From NCBI RefSeq assembly GCF_007558865.1, contig NZ_VLPK01000003.1:496001-560000 (forward strand): a stretch of DNA of 64,000 bases. Reading direction: 5' to 3'. Shown here piece after piece: positions 1 through 8,207 of this stretch; within the stretch, counting starts at the first letter, position 1, and the number at the start of each line of letters is the position of its first letter. The translations under genes were made by a program, and so were the position numbers. The notes under the pieces were generated by a model that was not told where the DNA came from, did no database searches, and was given only the letters and a program-made list of their open reading frames with translations. This DNA comes from Mucilaginibacter corticis. Lineage in GTDB: Bacteria; Bacteroidota; Bacteroidia; Sphingobacteriales; Sphingobacteriaceae.

Positions 1-1056
1 CTGCACTATAATGCATCAACAGCCGACCTGATGTATGTGGCAAACGAACTGCGTAAAAAGCAGGTTCCGCATGGCAAGGTAACCTGGCAGATAGACCGTA
101 ATGTTAATACTACCAACGTTTGTATAGCTAACTGCAAGTTTTGCAATTTCTTCCGTCGCCCCGGCCACGAGGATAGCTATATCACTGATATTGAAACTTA
201 TAAACAAAAGATAGAAGAAACGTTCCGCCTGGGCGGCGATCAGCTTTTGCTGCAAGGCGGCCACCACCCCGACCTGGGCCTGAGTTTCTATACTGATCTG
301 TTTAAAAAGCTGAAAGAATTATACCCTACGCTTAAACTGCACTCGTTAGGCCCGCCTGAAATAGCGCACGTAGCCAAACTGGAGAACATGAGCCATATCG
401 ATGTGCTGCGTGCCATGAAGGAATCGGGATTAGATTCACTGCCGGGCGCAGGTGCGGAAATATTGAACGACCGTGTACGCAGGCTGATATCAAAAGGTAA
501 ATGCGGCGGTAAGGAATGGCTGGACGTAATGCGCGCCGCGCACCAGCTGAACCTGCCAAGCTCGGCCACCATGATGTTTGGCCACGTAGAAACCATTGAA
601 GAACGTTTTGAGCACCTGGTATGGATCCGCGAGGTACAGTCAGAAAAACCTGAAGGGCATCATGGCTTTATCGCGTTCATCCCCTGGCCGTTCCAAGATG
701 ACGGTACTTTATTACGTAAAGTGCGGGGTATCACCAATAACGTTACCGGCGATGAATATATCCGCATGATAGCCCTGAGCCGTATTATGCTGCCGAACAT
801 TAAAAATATACAGGCCTCATGGTTAACCGTTGGTAAACAGGTGGCACAGATCTGCTTAAACGCAGGCGCTAATGATTTCGGGTCCATCATGATCGAAGAG
901 AACGTGGTATCCGCCGCAGGTGCGCCGCACCGTTTTACCGCTAAAGGTATCCAGGATTCTATCAAAGCCGCAGGGTTTGAGCCGCAACTCCGCAACCAAA
1001 AATACGACTGGCGCGAAATGCCGACACAGTTGGAAGAACAGGTGATTAACTATTAA
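1..1056 (+). CDS. mqnC: Cyclic dehypoxanthinyl futalosine synthase MqnC (5' end outside window)
   Basis: Radical-SAM enzyme that closes the ring of dehypoxanthinyl futalosine in the futalosine route to menaquinone, in the cytoplasm. The reading frame is open from base 1, and the residues before the first ATG (base 31) read as a normal family N-terminus, so the start lies left of the window. The iron-sulfur motif CIANCKFC (CxxxCxxC) lies at about residues 31-38 counted from that ATG. It is followed by QLLLQGGHHPDLG and, further on, SSATMMFGHVE, both typical of MqnC/MqnE. The HHPDLG form and the overall length favour MqnC over MqnE. No other menaquinone gene is visible. The gene ends just before a long inverted repeat. 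Confidence 0.92.
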   Translation: MHYNASTADLMYVANELRKKQVPHGKVTWQIDRNVNTTNVCIANCKFCNFFRRPGHEDSYITDIETYKQKIEETFRLGGDQLLLQGGHHPDLGLSFYTDLFKKLKELYPTLKLHSLGPPEIAHVAKLENMSHIDVLRAMKESGLDSLPGAGAEILNDRVRRLISKGKCGGKEWLDVMRAAHQLNLPSSATMMFGHVETIEERFEHLVWIREVQSEKPEGHHGFIAFIPWPFQDDGTLLRKVRGITNNVTGDEYIRMIALSRIMLPNIKNIQASWLTVGKQVAQICLNAGANDFGSIMIEENVVSAAGAPHRFTAKGIQDSIKAAGFEPQLRNQKYDWREMPTQLEEQVINY

Positions 1057-1057
1057 T

Positions 1058-1116
1058 CATTGGGTCATTACGTCATTAGTCATTGGAACATGTACTAATG
1101 ACGTAATGACCCAATG
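1058..1116. repeat. Word-built hairpin, TCATTAG/TCATTGG type
   Basis: A perfect 23-bp inverted repeat (1058-1080 against 1094-1116) with a 13-base loop. Each arm is itself made of imperfect copies of a seven-base word (TCATTGG, TCATTAC, TCATTAG). It fills the gap between two convergent genes. The right arm ends one base before the stop codon of the glycosidase gene, whose last codons are made from the same word. It may act as a bidirectional terminator, but there is no clear T-run on either side. Confidence 0.85.
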
Positions 1117-1117
1117 A

Positions 1118-2101
1118 CTAATGACTACTCACCGCCCTCATCTTCAACCGTTTAAGCGACAACGGTGTTTGGTCTAATGTATGGCCCACGCCGCCATCGG
1201 GCAGGTTAAAATAGCAAACGTACAGGCAACCGTAATTACAAGTTTTTACCCAATCGTAAATAGCGTCAATATATTCGGGGCAATCGCCTACTCCGTGTAA
1301 TTCGTTAGGTTTATTTCCTTTAGGGGCAACATTACCAAACTCGCCTATGCAGGTTGGCTTTTTATGCTGATTGGCAAAACTTGCCTGCCACTGCAGCATG
1401 TAGTCGCCTTTGGTTATCCTGTCCAGCATTTGTTGTTGAGTAGGGTCTTTGTCTCCCCAGATCATCCCGTATGTATCAGACCCGATAACATCTACCACAT
1501 CATCACCCGGATAAAACGGCACAGGGTTTGGGTTACCGGCATTTACACACCACACGATATTAACTATTTGCCCGTTAACCGCTGCCGATTTAAATCCTTT
1601 TTTGATCAGTGGCACCGCCCTGCGCCAGGCGGCTATAAACAGATCGGGTGTTTGCCGCATAGGGTTCATGTTAAACTCCCACCATAACCGGGCGTACACG
1701 GCTTTCGGTCCGTACTTAGCCAGGCATCTGCCCAAAGAAATGAAAGTACTATCTTGTGATCCCGATATGATCTCCTTTAAATATTCATTATAATTAACGC
1801 CCATATCGGTAGGTATCAATGGCACGCCCACATCAATGGGGCGGTCGAAATGGTTTGCCTTCCAGGCTGGCACGCCACTCTCTTTAGCCCAGAGCCAATC
1901 ACCATTAGCAATATTCTTCCAGCTTGAACGCCCCATCCAGGTACCCATTATTTCCTGTTTGATGCCGTACTGCTCTATGCTTTTGCCGCTGTTACCGGTT
2001 AGGGTTCTGCTGTGTTTGTATGATGGAGTATCTATATGTGATATAGCAAATGTTTTAACACCGCTAAATACTACCAGGCATACTAAGATTGATTTGATCA
2101 T
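1118..2101 (-). CDS. Secreted glycoside hydrolase, GH26-like (clan GH-A)
   Basis: Predicted exported glycosidase of 327 residues, probably acting on beta-mannan or a related beta-glycan. Residues 1-19 form a signal peptide ending near KTFA. The acid/base glutamate is likely E142 in LWWEFNMN and the nucleophile likely E254 in CIGEFGN; YPGDDVVDVIGSDTYG near residues 197-212 matches the GH26 signature before the fifth strand. There is one catalytic domain and no carbohydrate-binding module, SusD partner or T9SS tail. It stands alone, not in a polysaccharide utilisation locus, so the substrate cannot be read from context. Its last codons overlap the word-built repeat downstream. Another clan GH-A family is possible. 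Confidence 0.72.
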   Translation of the reverse strand: MIKSILVCLVVFSGVKTFAISHIDTPSYKHSRTLTGNSGKSIEQYGIKQEIMGTWMGRSSWKNIANGDWLWAKESGVPAWKANHFDRPIDVGVPLIPTDMGVNYNEYLKEIISGSQDSTFISLGRCLAKYGPKAVYARLWWEFNMNPMRQTPDLFIAAWRRAVPLIKKGFKSAAVNGQIVNIVWCVNAGNPNPVPFYPGDDVVDVIGSDTYGMIWGDKDPTQQQMLDRITKGDYMLQWQASFANQHKKPTCIGEFGNVAPKGNKPNELHGVGDCPEYIDAIYDWVKTCNYGCLYVCYFNLPDGGVGHTLDQTPLSLKRLKMRAVSSH

Positions 2102-2170
2102 GTCGCTTTTATCCCCGTATAAAAATGCAATTTAAATCCCGATCCAGGTAATCTGCAAAAGGCATAAAAC

Positions 2171-2200
2171 AAAAACGCCCCGGCAAGCCGGGGCGTTTTT
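2171..2200 (-). terminator. Intrinsic terminator of the ferritin-like operon
   Basis: GC-rich hairpin with perfect 14-bp arms (2171-2184 and 2187-2200) and a run of T on the minus strand. It lies 19 bases beyond the stop codon of the second ferritin-like gene. Confidence 0.88.
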
Positions 2201-2218
2201 AACATAGGTATTTCAATA

Positions 2219-3058
2219 TTATTTTACACCGAATGGCGCAACTAAAGCAACAACCTGTGCCGAAGTTAACGGCTCATCGAAACTTGCTGTAGCAGCCGCA
2301 ATGCTTACATTACCGCTTACACCTGCAAGGCTGGTAATAGTTACACCACCCTGTTTGATATTGTCTTCACCTGCATAGTTACCGTCAACAGCGCCTATAC
2401 CGGTATCGTTAGCGCCAACTATCCACGGTTTGGTAGTTGATGCACCTCTTGCCCTACGGATCTGGCGGATGGCAGAAGCGTGGCGTGCTTCAACAGAGTG
2501 GATGTTCAATGCCGGGGTTAAAGCTCCGTTGTTTCCTAACAAGAAACCTGCCTGGCCTTTATACGCACGTACGCCGGTATCTTCAAACGCTTGCGCTACC
2601 GCAAAGAAGGTATCCAGGTTTGTTAATACAGTTGGAAAAGTACCGCCTGCTGTAAAATCATAAACCCCGTTATTACCTTGTGTACTTTGAGCAACCGCAG
2701 CAGACATTAACACACTTTGTAAAAACTTAACGTGTGCATTTTCATGACCCTGGATAAGTGTGATATATCCTTTTTCTGATGCAGAGAAGCCTAATGACGA
2801 AGCTGCACCTGCATTGTAAAATGCAGATTCAAGATATTCTAACTTCAAGGCATAGTTTAACACATCAGTTACTGATGGTGTAGCAGCCTGGCCATAAGCC
2901 TTTTTAAACAGGGTGCTGAAAGCAAACGGCATAGCAGCAACCGCCACTTTTGAACCAAAGCTTGTGATATTTTTTATCGCTGCGCGACGTGGGCTGATCC
3001 TGTCCTGGAACTCGGGATCTGCCTTTTCAATTTCTTCTATTATTCCAAATAAATTCAT
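2219..3058 (-). CDS. Exported ferritin-like protein (Ferritin_2 type), second gene of pair
   Basis: 279 residues with a four-helix ferritin-like domain. Di-iron ligand pattern is visible in order: E in LEYLESAFY, ExxH in GHENAHV, E in FEDTGVRAY, ExxH in SVEARHAS. The N-terminus carries a twin arginine (SPRRAAIKN) ahead of a hydrophobic stretch ending KKAYGQA, so export, perhaps by Tat, is likely. It follows its paralogue with a 13-base gap, so the two are probably one operon. Relatives occur widely in Bacteroidota and are often linked to desiccation or stress, but no enzymatic role is proven. An oxidative-stress or iron-handling function in the periplasm is an inference. Confidence 0.82.
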   Translation of the reverse strand: MNLFGIIEEIEKADPEFQDRISPRRAAIKNITSFGSKVAVAAMPFAFSTLFKKAYGQAATPSVTDVLNYALKLEYLESAFYNAGAASSLGFSASEKGYITLIQGHENAHVKFLQSVLMSAAVAQSTQGNNGVYDFTAGGTFPTVLTNLDTFFAVAQAFEDTGVRAYKGQAGFLLGNNGALTPALNIHSVEARHASAIRQIRRARGASTTKPWIVGANDTGIGAVDGNYAGEDNIKQGGVTITSLAGVSGNVSIAAATASFDEPLTSAQVVALVAPFGVK

Positions 3059-3071
3059 GACTTTTCTGTTT

Positions 3072-3773
3072 TTAAGATGCTACGTAACCATAATTAGACG
3101 CACTCACTTTGGTAGTAAGGTATGTATTTGCTATCGGCAATACCTGGGCAATGGTTTGTTGTTTGTCTAAACCATTAACGTCAAGTATTGTAGCGTCAGC
3201 AAAGCTTCCCGGACTAACTAAATTGCGGATGTATGAAGCATGACGCGCTTCAACTGATACAATTTTTCCTGCTATCAGTAAATAATCAGCGTTTTGAATT
3301 AAGTAACCTGCACCATTATATGCACTTACGCCTGTATCCTCAAATGCTTTTGCGGCAGCTAAAACGCTATCGCGTTTTGAAAAGTCAATTGCGCTAAAGT
3401 TAGGTGTTAATGATTTAATGGCATTTGTACCTAAAGCTGCCTTAAAAAATTCGCGGTGTGCAACTTCGTGGTCACGAATATCTGTTAATAAAGCAATCTC
3501 ATCAGCAGTAGCGCCTGTGTACATGTGGGCCGCAACATTGATATAAAATGCCGCTTCTAATTGCTCAAGTGCGTAAGCATAGTTAAGTATGGCAAGATCA
3601 CCTTTAGCGCCAATGTCAACACCTGTTGATGTAGTCGGGCCCGGGTTTTTGTCCTTGTGGCATGAGGCTGCTGCTAATACGCCAATTGTGGCGACACCTG
3701 CCCCGGCATAACGTAAAAACGACCGTCTGGCCAAGTTTACATCATCTTTCTCAAATAATTTTTCTGTTTCCAT
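3072..3773 (-). CDS. Ferritin-like lipoprotein (Ferritin_2 type), first gene of pair
   Basis: 233 residues, paralogous to the gene downstream. The N-terminus has a Tat-like motif (ARRSFLRYAG) followed by a hydrophobic segment and a lipobox-like AAASC at about residues 34-38, so a Tat-exported lipoprotein is likely. The four di-iron ligand blocks are all kept: EQLEAAFY, DHEVAHREFF, FEDTGVSAY and SVEARHASY. Keeping a lipidated and a non-lipidated copy side by side suggests a membrane-tethered form and a soluble form, or a hetero-oligomer. No regulator lies next to it; the 346-base upstream gap is shared with scpB. Confidence 0.82.
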   Translation of the reverse strand: METEKLFEKDDVNLARRSFLRYAGAGVATIGVLAAASCHKDKNPGPTTSTGVDIGAKGDLAILNYAYALEQLEAAFYINVAAHMYTGATADEIALLTDIRDHEVAHREFFKAALGTNAIKSLTPNFSAIDFSKRDSVLAAAKAFEDTGVSAYNGAGYLIQNADYLLIAGKIVSVEARHASYIRNLVSPGSFADATILDVNGLDKQQTIAQVLPIANTYLTTKVSASNYGYVAS

Positions 3774-4119
3774 GAGTGAATTGTTGAATTTGATATTTTA
3801 GTATTTAAGTAATAATTTGCTGGTTGTCTTTTTTAACCTACGTGTAATCAAACGGCCTCGGTTTTCATATTGTCAATACATTGTTACTCCTTTGAGGAAT
3901 TATTGAATTTTTATTAAAAAAGATATTTCAATATTAAAAAAATCATAATTTCGGTTATAGTTCCCCGTTGCCAAAAAGCATACCAGTAATACGAATAAGT
4001 GATGTTTGGATTTAATTTCTAATTAAATAATTTAAGAACCGGTCTTATTTAGCTATAACCGGTTGCATTTTTAATTAAAAACTTGTTACACGTTTGAGGA
4101 ATATTAATTTTACTGCATA
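3774..4119. other. AT-rich divergent intergenic region
   Basis: No gene seen. The stretch is strongly AT-rich and separates the ferritin-like operon from scpB, so it must hold both promoters. Two sites share CCGGTT: one near 4038-4043 and an AACCGGTT palindrome near 4058-4065. No convincing TAnnTTTG box could be assigned to either gene. Confidence 0.5.
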
Positions 4120-4680
4120 ATGGAGAATCCTGAATTGTATATAGAGGCTCTTGTTTTTGCTTCAGAACAAAGCATCCGTGTTGAAGAAATTTTATACTGC
4201 CTGCAGGCTGCCTTTGAGCGCGATTTTACAACCGAAGAAATAAATACGAGCCTTACAAATATTAAGAACAAATACCTGGCAGATAATTTTGCCATTGAGC
4301 TTACCCATGTAAATAACGGGTACCAGTTTCTTACTAAAAAAACTTATCACCCGGTTATCAGTTTACTGCAACTACAACGGTCAAAAAAGAAGCTGAGCCA
4401 GGCTGCTTTAGAAACGCTTTCCATCATTGCCTACAAGCAGCCCGTAACTAAAACCGAGGTGGAGCAGATCCGTGGCGTAAACTGTGATTACTCCATACAA
4501 AAATTGCTTGAAAAGGAATTAATCGCAATAAACGGGAAGTCTGAAACCATTGGAAAACCAATTTTATATGGCACAAGCTCACTTTTTATGGATTATTTTG
4601 GAATAAATAATATTGAAGAATTGCCTCATATAAAAGAACTTACAGATGGTTCAAGTTCAATTGGCGAGCAGCAGGAATAA
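4120..4680 (+). CDS. scpB: Segregation and condensation protein B
   Basis: ScpB, the winged-helix partner that binds ScpA and Smc in the bacterial condensin complex, acting on the nucleoid. 186 residues, normal length. Two winged-helix domains are visible; the second contains the typical block AALETLSIIAYKQPVTKTEV and then IRGVNCDYSIQKLLEK. The start at 4120 gives MENPELYIEALVFASEQ, which matches the family N-terminus. No scpA is adjacent. A short acidic protein follows 129 bases downstream. Confidence 0.92.
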   Translation: MENPELYIEALVFASEQSIRVEEILYCLQAAFERDFTTEEINTSLTNIKNKYLADNFAIELTHVNNGYQFLTKKTYHPVISLLQLQRSKKKLSQAALETLSIIAYKQPVTKTEVEQIRGVNCDYSIQKLLEKELIAINGKSETIGKPILYGTSSLFMDYFGINNIEELPHIKELTDGSSSIGEQQE

Positions 4681-4809
4681 ATTTTAAATGTTTTTTTTTT
4701 CAAATTGAATTTTCGTTATTTTTACTAATAATAAGAACACACATTTACAGGAAGATTTTATAAATTATTAAGCTTATCCTAATTTTAATTTTATAATAAA
4801 TATCACCCC

Positions 4810-4995
4810 ATGGGAACGCCAAAAAAAAATGCAGACAAGAACATTCCTAAAAACACGGATGCAGAAGATGATGATGACGACTTGGAAGTAACGCCAAAGA
4901 AAAAAGTTGTTGACGAAGACGACGATTTTGACGGGCCTTTGGATGACCTGGGCTTTGAAGAGTTTGGTGATGATGACGAAGACGACGATTATTAA
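4810..4995 (+). CDS. Small, highly acidic protein (61 residues)
   Basis: Function unknown. The product is 61 residues, with lysine-rich short patches (TPKKN, TPKKK) between long Asp/Glu runs and an acidic tail ending DDEDDDY. No signal peptide or membrane segment. The composition suggests an intrinsically disordered protein that could mimic nucleic acid or bind basic partners such as histone-like or ribosomal proteins, but that is inference. It has its own terminator directly downstream and codon use like its neighbours, so I take it as a real gene. Similar acidic proteins are, from memory, common in Sphingobacteriaceae. Confidence 0.72.
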   Translation: MGTPKKNADKNIPKNTDAEDDDDDLEVTPKKKVVDEDDDFDGPLDDLGFEEFGDDDEDDDY

Positions 4996-5019
4996 TAACT
5001 ATATTAGCTAACGTATTTT

Positions 5020-5055
5020 AAAGCATTCAGAATACCTTTCTGGATGCTTTTTTTA
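5020..5055 (+). terminator. Intrinsic terminator after the acidic protein gene
   Basis: Hairpin with 13-bp arms (5020-5032 and 5038-5050, one G-U pair) and a following T-rich run on the plus strand, 25 bases after the stop codon. Confidence 0.85.
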
Positions 5056-5069
5056 TTTAAAATCCATTC

Positions 5070-6188
5070 ATGACCGTTATTGAAGTTACAGATAAAGCCA
5101 CAAAAAAAGCATTTTTAGATACTGCCCGCATCATTTATAAAAATGATAATAACTGGGTTTGCCCGCTTGATAATGATGTTGAAGCTGTTTTTGACCCGCT
5201 TAAAAATAATTTTCATAAATACGGTAAATGCACCCGGTGGATCTTAAAAAATAACAAAGGCAACCTGATTGGAAGAGTTGCCGCGTTCATTAACAATAAG
5301 AAAGCATATCATTATGAACAGCCTACCGGCGGGATGGGATTTTTTGAATGTATCAATGACGAAAAAGCCGCTTTCCTTCTGTTTGACACTGCTAAGAATT
5401 GGTTAAAAAATAATGGCATGCAGGCCATGGATGGGCCGATTAACTTCGGCGAAAATGATACTTTTTGGGGGTTGCTGGTCGAAGGCTTTTCACCACCGTC
5501 ATATGGCATGAATTACAACCCACCTTACTACCAGGTGATTTTTGATAACTATGGCTTTAAAAAAATGTACGAACAGATCACCAATCACCTGGATGTACAT
5601 AAGCCATTCCCGGAGCGTTTTTATAAAATAGCTAAATGGGTTAGTCAAAAACCGGGCTATGAATTTAAACATCTTGAAACAAAACAGATAGAAAAATTCG
5701 CGGCCGATTTTATTGAAATTTATAACGATGCCTGGGCCGACTTTGAAAATTTTGTCCCGATAAATTACAATACCATATTAGAAAGTTTTAATAAAATGAA
5801 GCCTATTATGGATGAAAACTTAATACTATTTGCCTATGTAAATGGCGAACCGGCATCGTTCAATATAGTTTTGCCGGATGCCAACCAAATGTTAAAGCCG
5901 CTTAACGGAAAACTTAACCTGGTAGGGAAGCTTAAATTTCTGTATTATAAGTGGAAAGGCGTAAACCGTATGCGGGCCATAGTAATGGGTACCAAGCAAA
6001 AGTTCCAAAATCATGGCTTAGAATCTGCATTGTTTATCAAACTGGGCGAGTATGTGCTACCGCTTAATCAATACGATGTGTTAGAATTATCCTGGGTTGG
6101 AGATTTTAATGAAAAAATGGTGGCGTTACACGCTTCGATGGGTGCAACTTTTGCCAATAAGCATTTAACTATGCGTTATGTTTTCTAA
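5070..6188 (+). CDS. GNAT-superfamily-like protein (YghO-type)
   Basis: 372 residues, cytoplasmic, no signal peptide. The pattern resembles the large YghO-like group of the N-acetyltransferase superfamily: an N-terminal block with RWILKNNKGNLIGRVAAFIN, a central PINFGENDTFWGLLVEGF segment and a C-terminal block in which QKFQNHGLESALFIKL looks like the acetyl-CoA-binding turn, followed by ELSWVGDFN. Substrate unknown. The start at 5070 gives MTVIEVTDKATKKAFL, a plausible N-terminus. It ends at a shared bidirectional terminator, convergent with a small regulator gene. Confidence 0.72.
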   Translation: MTVIEVTDKATKKAFLDTARIIYKNDNNWVCPLDNDVEAVFDPLKNNFHKYGKCTRWILKNNKGNLIGRVAAFINNKKAYHYEQPTGGMGFFECINDEKAAFLLFDTAKNWLKNNGMQAMDGPINFGENDTFWGLLVEGFSPPSYGMNYNPPYYQVIFDNYGFKKMYEQITNHLDVHKPFPERFYKIAKWVSQKPGYEFKHLETKQIEKFAADFIEIYNDAWADFENFVPINYNTILESFNKMKPIMDENLILFAYVNGEPASFNIVLPDANQMLKPLNGKLNLVGKLKFLYYKWKGVNRMRAIVMGTKQKFQNHGLESALFIKLGEYVLPLNQYDVLELSWVGDFNEKMVALHASMGATFANKHLTMRYVF

Positions 6189-6213
6189 CCTGTAAACGAC
6201 AAAGAGCAAAGAA

Positions 6214-6256
6214 AAAAGGCTTATACGCATATATTCCATATACGTATAAGCCTTTT
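6214..6256. terminator. Bidirectional intrinsic terminator
   Basis: Perfect 14-bp arms (6214-6227 and 6243-6256) with an A-run on one side and a T-run on the other. It serves the convergent GNAT-like gene (plus) and XRE regulator gene (minus). Confidence 0.9.
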
Positions 6257-6284
6257 AATTTTATGGATAGTTAAGTTTTTAAAC

Positions 6285-6626
6285 TTAAGCTGTTATTTTA
6301 TTGTGACGCAGTTCTTCAAAAAGTTCAATAACTTTCTTTTGCAGTTCAATTATTTCTATTTCTCTGTCTGTCAGCTTTTTATTAACAATATCTAACTCAT
6401 TAACAAATTTTTGTTCTTGCTCCAGATCGTTAAATGTAAGTAATTGAACAACCGACATTTCGAACAAATTTGATATTTGCTCAAGGCGCGACAGGTTGAT
6501 ATCGGTAATACCGGTTTCTATTTTAGAAAAAGCAGGAATAGAAATATCTAACCTTTTTGCTACATCTTCCTGGCTCCATGCCTTTTGGTGACGTAATAGT
6601 CTGATTTTTTTTCCTAGTGACTTCAT
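6285..6626 (-). CDS. XRE-family helix-turn-helix regulator with coiled-coil tail
   Basis: 113-residue DNA-binding protein. Residues 5-60 form a Cro/CI-type helix-turn-helix (IRLLRHQKAWSQEDVAKRLD, then IPAFSKIETGI). Residues 70-110 are charged and heptad-like (FVNELDIVNKKLTDREIEII), which suggests dimerisation through a coiled coil. There is no metabolite-binding domain, so it probably works through dimer or partner contacts. Its nearest same-strand neighbour is mpl, whose start is more than 1.4 kb away downstream, so its targets cannot be inferred. Similar short regulators are common in Bacteroidota. Confidence 0.85.
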   Translation of the reverse strand: MKSLGKKIRLLRHQKAWSQEDVAKRLDISIPAFSKIETGITDINLSRLEQISNLFEMSVVQLLTFNDLEQEQKFVNELDIVNKKLTDREIEIIELQKKVIELFEELRHNKITA

Positions 6627-6689
6627 TTCAGGGGATAAGGGTTTCTCAATAGTTAATAAAGTTACTAATTATTTTTTATTTACAACTAT

Positions 6690-8048
6690 TTATTCTAATA
6701 TTTTATTTTTTAGATCAACCAGGTTTATCCCGCCGAAGTTCCCTGAGCTCATCATCAGCAAGTTAGCATTAACTAACTTCAATTTTTGAAGCTGGCTTAA
6801 TAGTAATTGCGGATCATTAAAAAACGTCAGATCGTCCTTTAAAAACGCGGCTTTAACTGTCTCAGCAGGATAAGGTTCCATCTTTTTTTGCTCGAAAGTT
6901 TTCTTATCAATAAATACTATTGCTTCATCAGCCTCGTCCATCGTACCGGCATATTCTGCTAAAAAATCCTTATTTAAACTGCTAAAGGTGTGCAACTCAA
7001 TACAGGCTATCAGTTTCCTGTCCGGAAACTGCGTCTTTACCGCATGGATAGTCGCCAGTAACTTTGACGGCGAGTGTGCAAAATCTTTAAAAACTGTCCC
7101 GCTATCATTTTTACCTACCAGCTCCAGCCTGCGTGCCGCGCCTTTAAACGTTGTGATATGGTTATAAAATTCGGCTTTAGCAATGCCCAAGTCTTCGCAA
7201 ACCAGGCGTGCGGCTTGCATATTAAGCAGGTTATGCTCGCCGAAAACTTCTAAAGGGTATTTTTCGCCGTCTGACAGAATTGTAGTAACCCCGTTTTCAA
7301 TGCTATATTCAGGCAGGGCATAAGGCTGTTTGATTGCGTTTGATTCGTCTTCGGCAACAACTTCCTCTAAAACCTTATCCGTTTTACTGTAGATCAGCGT
7401 ACCGCCGGGCTGTATGGTTTCGATAAAGATCTTAAACTGGTCGATATAACTTTTAAACGTCGGGAACACGTTGATATGATCCCAGGCTATCCCGCTGATA
7501 ACCCCGATATTAGCTTTATACAAGTGAAATTTAGGCCGCCTGTCAATCGGCGAAGCCAGGTATTCATCACCTTCAATTACAATGATTGGGGCCTCTTTGG
7601 TTAGTTTCACCATGGTTTCAAAGCCTTCCAATTGCGCGCCCACCAGGTAATCAAAGTCTTTGCCGGCTGCCTGCAGCACATGTAATATCATTGATGTAAT
7701 GGTAGTTTTGCCGTGACTACCCCCTATTACAACCCGCAATTTATCTTTTGACTGCTCGTAAATATATTCGGGGTATGAATATACTTTTATACCCAGTTCC
7801 TGCGCCTTTAGCAACTCGGGGTTATCAACGCGCGCGTGCATTCCCAGGATTATCGCATCAAGATCTTTGGTGATCTTTTCGGGGTACCAGCCGTTTTCTT
7901 TGGGTAAGATACCATATTTGGCCAGCCGAGAAACCGATGGCTCAAATAACACATCGTCAGACCCGGTTACTTCAAATCCTTTTTTATGTAAGGCAATGGC
8001 AAGATTGTGCATGGCACTGCCGCCAATAGCTATAAAATGTACCCTCAT
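6690..8048 (-). CDS. mpl: UDP-N-acetylmuramate:murein tripeptide ligase Mpl
   Basis: Peptidoglycan-recycling ligase that joins recovered L-Ala-gamma-D-Glu-meso-Dap tripeptide to UDP-MurNAc using ATP in the cytoplasm. 452 residues. The Rossmann-like start MRVHFIAIGGSAMHNLA separates it from MurC. The ATP site is GGSHGKTTITSM near residue 108, followed by IVIEGDEYLASP, and the C-terminal Mur domain has FKDFAHSPSKL. All catalytic blocks are present and the length is normal. Neighbours are unrelated single genes on the same strand. Confidence 0.93.
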   Translation of the reverse strand: MRVHFIAIGGSAMHNLAIALHKKGFEVTGSDDVLFEPSVSRLAKYGILPKENGWYPEKITKDLDAIILGMHARVDNPELLKAQELGIKVYSYPEYIYEQSKDKLRVVIGGSHGKTTITSMILHVLQAAGKDFDYLVGAQLEGFETMVKLTKEAPIIVIEGDEYLASPIDRRPKFHLYKANIGVISGIAWDHINVFPTFKSYIDQFKIFIETIQPGGTLIYSKTDKVLEEVVAEDESNAIKQPYALPEYSIENGVTTILSDGEKYPLEVFGEHNLLNMQAARLVCEDLGIAKAEFYNHITTFKGAARRLELVGKNDSGTVFKDFAHSPSKLLATIHAVKTQFPDRKLIACIELHTFSSLNKDFLAEYAGTMDEADEAIVFIDKKTFEQKKMEPYPAETVKAAFLKDDLTFFNDPQLLLSQLQKLKLVNANLLMMSSGNFGGINLVDLKNKILE

Positions 8049-8116
8049 ATAATTTAGCAGACGCTTTTATCCGCTGCAAATAAACACAAAAACGCTTGGC
8101 TTAACAAGCCTTATCA

Positions 8117-8200
8117 CTTCACCCCTCCCAAACCCTCCCCAATGGAGAGGGCTTTGATTAGCTTATTTAAATTCTCCCTACCGGAGGAGATCAGAGGGCA
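8117..8200. repeat. CCCTCC/GGAGGG double-hairpin element, copy 1
   Basis: Two neighbouring imperfect hairpins: a CCCTCC...GGAGAGGG stem near 8133-8151 and a CTCC...GGAG stem near 8173-8187. They are joined by an AT-rich spacer. The arrangement matches the elements at 18623-18713 and 59684-59766. It lies between mpl and the universal stress gene, both on the minus strand. Confidence 0.65.
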
Positions 8201-8207
8201 AACCTCA

